From Muribaculaceae bacterium (GTDB taxonomy: Bacteria; Bacteroidota; Bacteroidia; Bacteroidales; Muribaculaceae): a stretch of DNA of 64,000 bases. The notes under the pieces are model-generated. The model searched no databases. It saw nothing but the letters and a program-made list of their open reading frames with translations, and had not been told where the DNA came from. The stretch's first letter is position 1. Each line of letters begins with the position of its first letter. Below, one piece after another: positions 59,133 to 64,000 of the stretch. The stretch spans positions 1 through 64,000 of the forward strand of contig JAFLTW010000004.1 in the NCBI GenBank assembly GCA_022509085.1, written 5' to 3'. The translations under genes and the position numbers were made by a program.

Positions 59133-61328
59133 ATGAGGGAACTGACATATAGGGAAAAGAGGGAGTTCTATCTGCTGCTGAAGGAGTTTCGCGAGAAGTA
59201 TGGCGACAACTTCACAGCCGACGAGGCCGACCGCATTCTGCATCTGATGTCCGAGGCCAAAGACGCAGGCTTGACTCCATACGATGCCCACGGCCTGCCG
59301 CGTGCCCTGGTGGGTCTTAAAACCCTTATGCTCTTCGCCGAACAGATCAACCCCGACCATAACTGCCTTGCAGCCATTGCCCTCTACCCCCTGCTCCACG
59401 ACGGTATCCTCGACATCGTGAGTATCCGTAAAGACTGGGGTGCCGACGTGGCCTCCCTCCTCGTGGCAATGACCTCCGTGGGCCGTTTCTCTCACGAGGG
59501 CGCAAGCGCCGGGTATGAAAACCTGCGTGGCCTGATGTTGTCGCTGGCCGACGACATCCGGGTGATAATCATAATGACCGTGCACAACCTGGCCGTGATG
59601 CGAGAGATAAACCTCCATCCCGACGAGGAATGGGTGCGCAACGTGGCCTTCGAAGCCCAATATATCTACTCGCAGCTCGCCCACAAACTCGGCCTCTACA
59701 AGATAAAAGGTGAGCTGGAAGACCTCTCCCTCAAATACACCAACCGCGAGATATACAAGTCGATAGCCCAAAAACTAAACGAGACAAAGAAGCAGCGCGA
59801 CGCATACATCGCCGAGTTCATCGGACCGGTGAAACGTAAGCTTGAGGAGGCCGGCCTGAAGTTTGAGATCAAGGGACGCACAAAGTCAATCTCCTCCATC
59901 TGGGGGAAAATGCGCAAGCAAAAAACCGACGTGAGCGGCATACGTGATCTTTTCGCCATCCGCGTGATTATCGACATCCCCGGTGAGAAAGGGAAAGACG
60001 CCTGCTGGGCTGCATACTCTATCGTGGGCGATATGTATCAGACCGACGAAAAACGTATGCGTGACTGGCTCTCCTTCCCCAAAGAGAACGGCTACGAAAG
60101 TCTGCACGCCACCGTGAAGGGTCCGCAAGACAAGTGGGTCGAGGTGCAGATCCGCACCAGGGAGATGGATGAGGTGGCCGAGCGTGGTCTGGCTGCCCAT
60201 TGGCGCTATAAGGGCGGAAAAGGGAGCAGCGCCGACCGCTGGATGAACAACGCGCGCCTGATTCTCGAAAATGAGGAGAATGCTCTGAGCAGCCTCAAGA
60301 GCGCCCGCAACGATGCCGAGGGCAGGGAGGTGTATGCCTTCACGCCCAAGGGTCAGCTCTTCAAGTTGCCACCGAAAGCCACCGTGCTCGACTTCGCCTT
60401 CCTTATCCACACCCGTATCGGGGCGCAGTGTACCGGCGCCATCGTCAACGGCCAGCACCGCAAGATTAACCACCGCCTGGAGAGCGGTGACACGGTTGAG
60501 ATTCTCACCTCTCCTATCCAGACCCCGCGACAGAGCTGGCTCGACATCGTGGTGACCTCCAAGGCGCGCACAAAGATTCGCCAGAGCCTTAACGAGGCCA
60601 CACTGAAAAAGGCGGCTCTCGGCAAGGAGATCTTTGAGCGCAGGGCGCGCAACCGTAAGATTGACATCGAGGAGGCCCTGCTCAACAAGTTTATACGCAA
60701 GGAGGGCTACAAGCAGGCCACGGAATTCTTCGCCGCAATCGAAGAGGGGAAGGTAGACGTGAGCCGACTGCTCACAGCTATCGGCGACTACCTCGAGTCG
60801 TCGGCTCAGGAGACGGTGAAGGTGTCGGCCGGTGAATACCGAATGCAACCCCAGGAGGAACAGGTGGAGACGGGTTCCTCGCCCCTCGTGATCGACGGCA
60901 AGAGTATCTCCGGAATCGAATACCGCCTCTCTAAGTGCTGCAACCCGGTGTTTGGCGACGAGATCTTCGGTTTCTTCTCTGCCGACGGTGCCCTGAAAAT
61001 CCACAAGAAAAACTGCCCGAATGTGCGCCACATCGCCGCCCGCTACCCCGAGAGGGTGGTCGACGTGGAATGGAGCGGAAAGTCTGACGCCGCTTCCTAC
61101 CTCGCCTCACTACGCATCACCGGAAGCGACGACCTCGGCATCATCAACAATATCACCTCCATCATCTCGAAAGATATCGGGGTGGACATCCGAAACCTCC
61201 GGGTCGACTCCGACGACGGCATTTTCCTGGCAATCCTCACCGTGAGTGTGCGCGACCTCTCCCAGCTCACCGGTCTGATCAAGAAACTCCAGGCCGTACG
61301 AGGCGTGAAGTCGGTGGAACGTGTCTGA
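59133..61328 (+). CDS. RelA/SpoT family (p)ppGpp synthetase
   Basis: 731 aa; synthetase motifs VSGIRDLFAIRVI, SFPKENGYESLHATVKGP, VEVQIRTREMDEVAERGLAAHW; TGS and ACT domains; HD domain degenerate. Confidence 0.93.
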   Translation: MRELTYREKREFYLLLKEFREKYGDNFTADEADRILHLMSEAKDAGLTPYDAHGLPRALVGLKTLMLFAEQINPDHNCLAAIALYPLLHDGILDIVSIRKDWGADVASLLVAMTSVGRFSHEGASAGYENLRGLMLSLADDIRVIIIMTVHNLAVMREINLHPDEEWVRNVAFEAQYIYSQLAHKLGLYKIKGELEDLSLKYTNREIYKSIAQKLNETKKQRDAYIAEFIGPVKRKLEEAGLKFEIKGRTKSISSIWGKMRKQKTDVSGIRDLFAIRVIIDIPGEKGKDACWAAYSIVGDMYQTDEKRMRDWLSFPKENGYESLHATVKGPQDKWVEVQIRTREMDEVAERGLAAHWRYKGGKGSSADRWMNNARLILENEENALSSLKSARNDAEGREVYAFTPKGQLFKLPPKATVLDFAFLIHTRIGAQCTGAIVNGQHRKINHRLESGDTVEILTSPIQTPRQSWLDIVVTSKARTKIRQSLNEATLKKAALGKEIFERRARNRKIDIEEALLNKFIRKEGYKQATEFFAAIEEGKVDVSRLLTAIGDYLESSAQETVKVSAGEYRMQPQEEQVETGSSPLVIDGKSISGIEYRLSKCCNPVFGDEIFGFFSADGALKIHKKNCPNVRHIAARYPERVVDVEWSGKSDAASYLASLRITGSDDLGIINNITSIISKDIGVDIRNLRVDSDDGIFLAILTVSVRDLSQLTGLIKKLQAVRGVKSVERV

Positions 61329-61401
61329 CCTCCACACTCCTACCTCCACCTTAAAGTCAAAGACCCTTACCCCTTACAATTCGCGCTCCGGAATGCCACC
61401 G

Positions 61402-61432
61402 TTGCGCGACTTGATTTTTTTTGTTAACTTTG
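61402..61432 (+). promoter_or_regulatory. Promoter upstream of DUF4301 gene: TTG-N20-TAACTTTG
   Basis: TTG 61402-61404, TAACTTTG 61425-61432, 28 bp from ATG. Confidence 0.6.
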
Positions 61433-61460
61433 CACGTTAACTATATCAAACTCCGAAATT

Positions 61461-62984
61461 ATGAAACTGACGGCAGCCGACATTGAATTTCTTGCGAAAA
61501 AAGGTATCAGCGTGGAGACCCTCGACGCCCAGCTGAAGATGCTCAAGGAGGGATTCCCCTTTCTCCAACTCGTGGCTCCGGCCACTCCCGGCCACGGCAT
61601 CGTGGTGGTGACGCCCGACACTCTGAAGACCTCCGAGGAGATATGGAAAGAATTTCTCGAGGCCGGCGGAAAGGTGGTGAAAATGGTGCCCGCCAGCGGC
61701 GCTGCCTCCCGTATGTTTAAAGACCTCTTCGCATTCCTCAACGGCAAGGCCGACAAACCCGACAGCGACTTCATAAAGACCTTCTTCGGCGAGATAGAGA
61801 ATTTCGCTTTCTTCCCGGCTCTCAACGCCGCTACCATCCGCCTTTTCGGCAAGAGCGTGCACACCCTGCTGAAGGAGAAACGATACAAGGACGTGGTGTT
61901 TGCCCTGCTCGACGAGAAGGGGCTCAACTACGGTCAGCTCCCCAAAGCCTTGCTCGAGTTCCATAAGATTATGGGCGGCAGCCGCACACCGCTGGCAGAA
62001 CACCTGGCCGAGGGCGCCCAGTATGCCGCCGGAAAGAAGGGACTCACGGCCATCCACTTCACCGTGAGCCCCGAACACCGCAAGCTCGTGGAGACCAAGA
62101 TTGAGGAAATCAAGGGGAGCCTCGAGAAAAAATACGGCGTGGAATTCGAGGTGTCGCTCAGCGAGCAGAAACCCGCTACCGACACCGTAGCCGCCCTCGA
62201 CAACGGCGAACCCTACCGCGAGGAGGGAGTGCTCTTCTTCCGCCCGGGCGGCCACGGAGCCCTCATCGAAAACCTCAACGACATCGATGCCGACGTGGTG
62301 TTCATCAAAAACATCGACAATGTGGTGCCCGACGAGAAACGCGACGTTACCAACACCTACAAGAAGGTGATCGGCGGTATCCTCGTGGGCCTGAAACAGA
62401 AGGCCGACGAGTATTGCCACCTGCTCAAGAAAGGCGTCCCCGCGCCGGAAAAGCTCGCGGAGATGGAGAAATTCCTGCGGCTCAACCTCCACGTGGAAAA
62501 TCCTGACTTCGCCTCACTCGACGATAAGGGGAAAGCCGAATTCCTCCTCGCCAAACTCAACCGCCCGATGAGGGTGGCCGGTATGGTGAAAAACGAAGGT
62601 GAACCGGGCGGAGGTCCCTTCATAATCCGCGAAAAAGACGGCTCTACAAGCCTCCAGATCCTCGAGTCGACCCAGATTGACATGGACGACAAGAAGGCCG
62701 TGAAAATGCTCAAGGAGTCGTCTCACTTCAACCCTGTCGACCTTGCCTGCGCCGTAAAAGACTTCGAAGGGAAACCCTTCCATCTGCCCGACTACGTAGA
62801 CAGGGCCACAGGCTTCATCTCATCCAAGAGCCGTAAGGGCGTGGAATTCAAAGCCCTCGAGCTCCCCGGACTGTGGAATGGCGCCATGAGCAACTGGAAC
62901 ACCATCTTCGTGGAAGTGCCCGCCGAGACCTTCAACCCCGTAAAGACCGTAAACGACCTCCTGCGCCCCGCCCACCAGGCCTGA
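61461..62984 (+). CDS. DUF4301 family protein
   Basis: 507 aa; VKMVPASGAASRMFKDLF, KGLTAIHFTVSPEH, FFRPGGHGALIENLNDIDADVVFIKNIDNVVPD. Confidence 0.85.
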   Translation: MKLTAADIEFLAKKGISVETLDAQLKMLKEGFPFLQLVAPATPGHGIVVVTPDTLKTSEEIWKEFLEAGGKVVKMVPASGAASRMFKDLFAFLNGKADKPDSDFIKTFFGEIENFAFFPALNAATIRLFGKSVHTLLKEKRYKDVVFALLDEKGLNYGQLPKALLEFHKIMGGSRTPLAEHLAEGAQYAAGKKGLTAIHFTVSPEHRKLVETKIEEIKGSLEKKYGVEFEVSLSEQKPATDTVAALDNGEPYREEGVLFFRPGGHGALIENLNDIDADVVFIKNIDNVVPDEKRDVTNTYKKVIGGILVGLKQKADEYCHLLKKGVPAPEKLAEMEKFLRLNLHVENPDFASLDDKGKAEFLLAKLNRPMRVAGMVKNEGEPGGGPFIIREKDGSTSLQILESTQIDMDDKKAVKMLKESSHFNPVDLACAVKDFEGKPFHLPDYVDRATGFISSKSRKGVEFKALELPGLWNGAMSNWNTIFVEVPAETFNPVKTVNDLLRPAHQA

Positions 62985-63006
62985 TCCGCAGCTACCCGGA
63001 ACTCAA

Positions 63007-64000
63007 TTGGCAAGAACGCGACATCTCATAATCCTCATCACCATGCTTCTGCTCCTCCCCTTCACGGCGGGGAGCCAGGAGCTCTCTGACGTTACCCCTC
63101 CGGGCGAGGCCCCGGGTATGCAACCCGGGATGGTGGAGCAACAGACACCCCTCGCCTCCCCCGGCGAAACCGGCCAGGGCAATGGGCAAGATTCCGGGGA
63201 AAGCGCAGCGCGGAAGCCCGAGCGCCGAAGCACCGCCTGGACACTCGCTTTCCCTCTCGGCCAACACGTGGAAGCGGAAATCGACACAGCGCTATACAAC
63301 TACCAGCGCATCGCAATCCCCGCGATGTATTCCGACGCCATGGCCACAACGGGCAACCTCGGTACGGAGGCTCTCAACATGATGTATTTCCAACGCCCCG
63401 CTCCCTCACCTTTCTTCTTCGACCGCTCACTGGCCATCTGGCTTCCTAACGCCGACGCCCAGAAATTCTACAACGTCTACACCCCCATGACGTTGCTCGC
63501 CTATAATTTCGGCGGCAACCGCGACACCCACACCGACCGCCTCTCGGCACAGTTTGCCGGCAACGTAAACCGCCGAATCGGCGTGGCGGCGTTCATCGAC
63601 TACCTCTACTCAAAGGGCTGCTACGAAGACCAGGCCTCAAAAGACATCTCATACGGAGCCGACGTCTACTACACCGGCCACCGATATGAGATGCAGGTCC
63701 TGTTTAACGCCTTCAACTTCCTCAACAAGGAGAACGGCGGCATCGCCGACGACCTCTACATCACCGACCCTGCAGTGATCCAGGGCGGCGACGACCACGT
63801 TGAGACCAAGAGCATTCCCACCCGTCTTACCAACGCCTTCACAAGGATGACCGGCTCGCGACTATTCACAACACAGGCATTCAAGGTGGGTTTCTGGAAA
63901 GAGGAGGTGGTGAACGACACCCTCACGCGCGACATCTATGTCCCCGTCACCAAATTCATCTACTCCCTCGACTACCAGACCCGGCGCCACCGTTTCTGGA
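63007..64000 (+). CDS. Putative outer-membrane porin-like protein, partial (runs off right edge)
   Basis: Open frame from TTG 63007 (or ATG 63043) to window end; signal peptide LIILITMLLLLPFTAGSQE; YYTGHRYEMQVLFNAFNFLNKENGG.. resembles Bacteroidetes putative porins. Confidence 0.65.
   Translation, partial: MARTRHLIILITMLLLLPFTAGSQELSDVTPPGEAPGMQPGMVEQQTPLASPGETGQGNGQDSGESAARKPERRSTAWTLAFPLGQHVEAEIDTALYNYQRIAIPAMYSDAMATTGNLGTEALNMMYFQRPAPSPFFFDRSLAIWLPNADAQKFYNVYTPMTLLAYNFGGNRDTHTDRLSAQFAGNVNRRIGVAAFIDYLYSKGCYEDQASKDISYGADVYYTGHRYEMQVLFNAFNFLNKENGGIADDLYITDPAVIQGGDDHVETKSIPTRLTNAFTRMTGSRLFTTQAFKVGFWKEEVVNDTLTRDIYVPVTKFIYSLDYQTRRHRFW

Overview
A Bacteroidales-type chromosome segment (family-level hints: Bacteroidetes promoters of the form TTTG-N20-TAnnTTTG, rsx/rnf operon with an RseC-like gene, class II RNR, Rho with a long disordered insertion, type B L31). 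About 11.6-50.8 kb and 59.1-64 kb are mostly housekeeping: PPIase, recQ, clpX, clpP, tig, M18 aminopeptidase, nadD, gmk, yicC, phosphohexomutase, PBP1A, rpmE2, tilS, ruvX, def, ettA, ddh, rho, tRNA-His, rsxABCDGE, nrdJ, malQ, aroC, ybaK, relA/spoT. There are two accessory regions. (1) 1-11.65 kb is a defence island. It holds a minus-strand operon (PLD-like/SNF2 helicase, an unknown 170-aa protein, DUF4391, type III Mod, type III Res, and an unknown protein running off the left edge). Upstream of it lie an orphan HipB-like XRE gene with a 14-bp palindromic operator candidate, a DUF1016/YhcG-like nuclease gene carrying 21-bp dyad repeats, an interrupted small ORF, and what looks like the 3' end of a lost methylase gene. 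(2) 51.4-58.9 kb holds two tandem AAA-ATPase/PD-(D/E)XK paralogues, a WG-repeat protein and a collagen-like/LRR lipoprotein. Upstream of the lipoprotein is a long nested hairpin region (58563-58753) that no coding gene explains. The best candidates for undescribed biology are the expanded type III R-M operon with its two unknown partners, and the 58.6-58.75 kb structured element. All family calls come from reading motifs; no database search was run.
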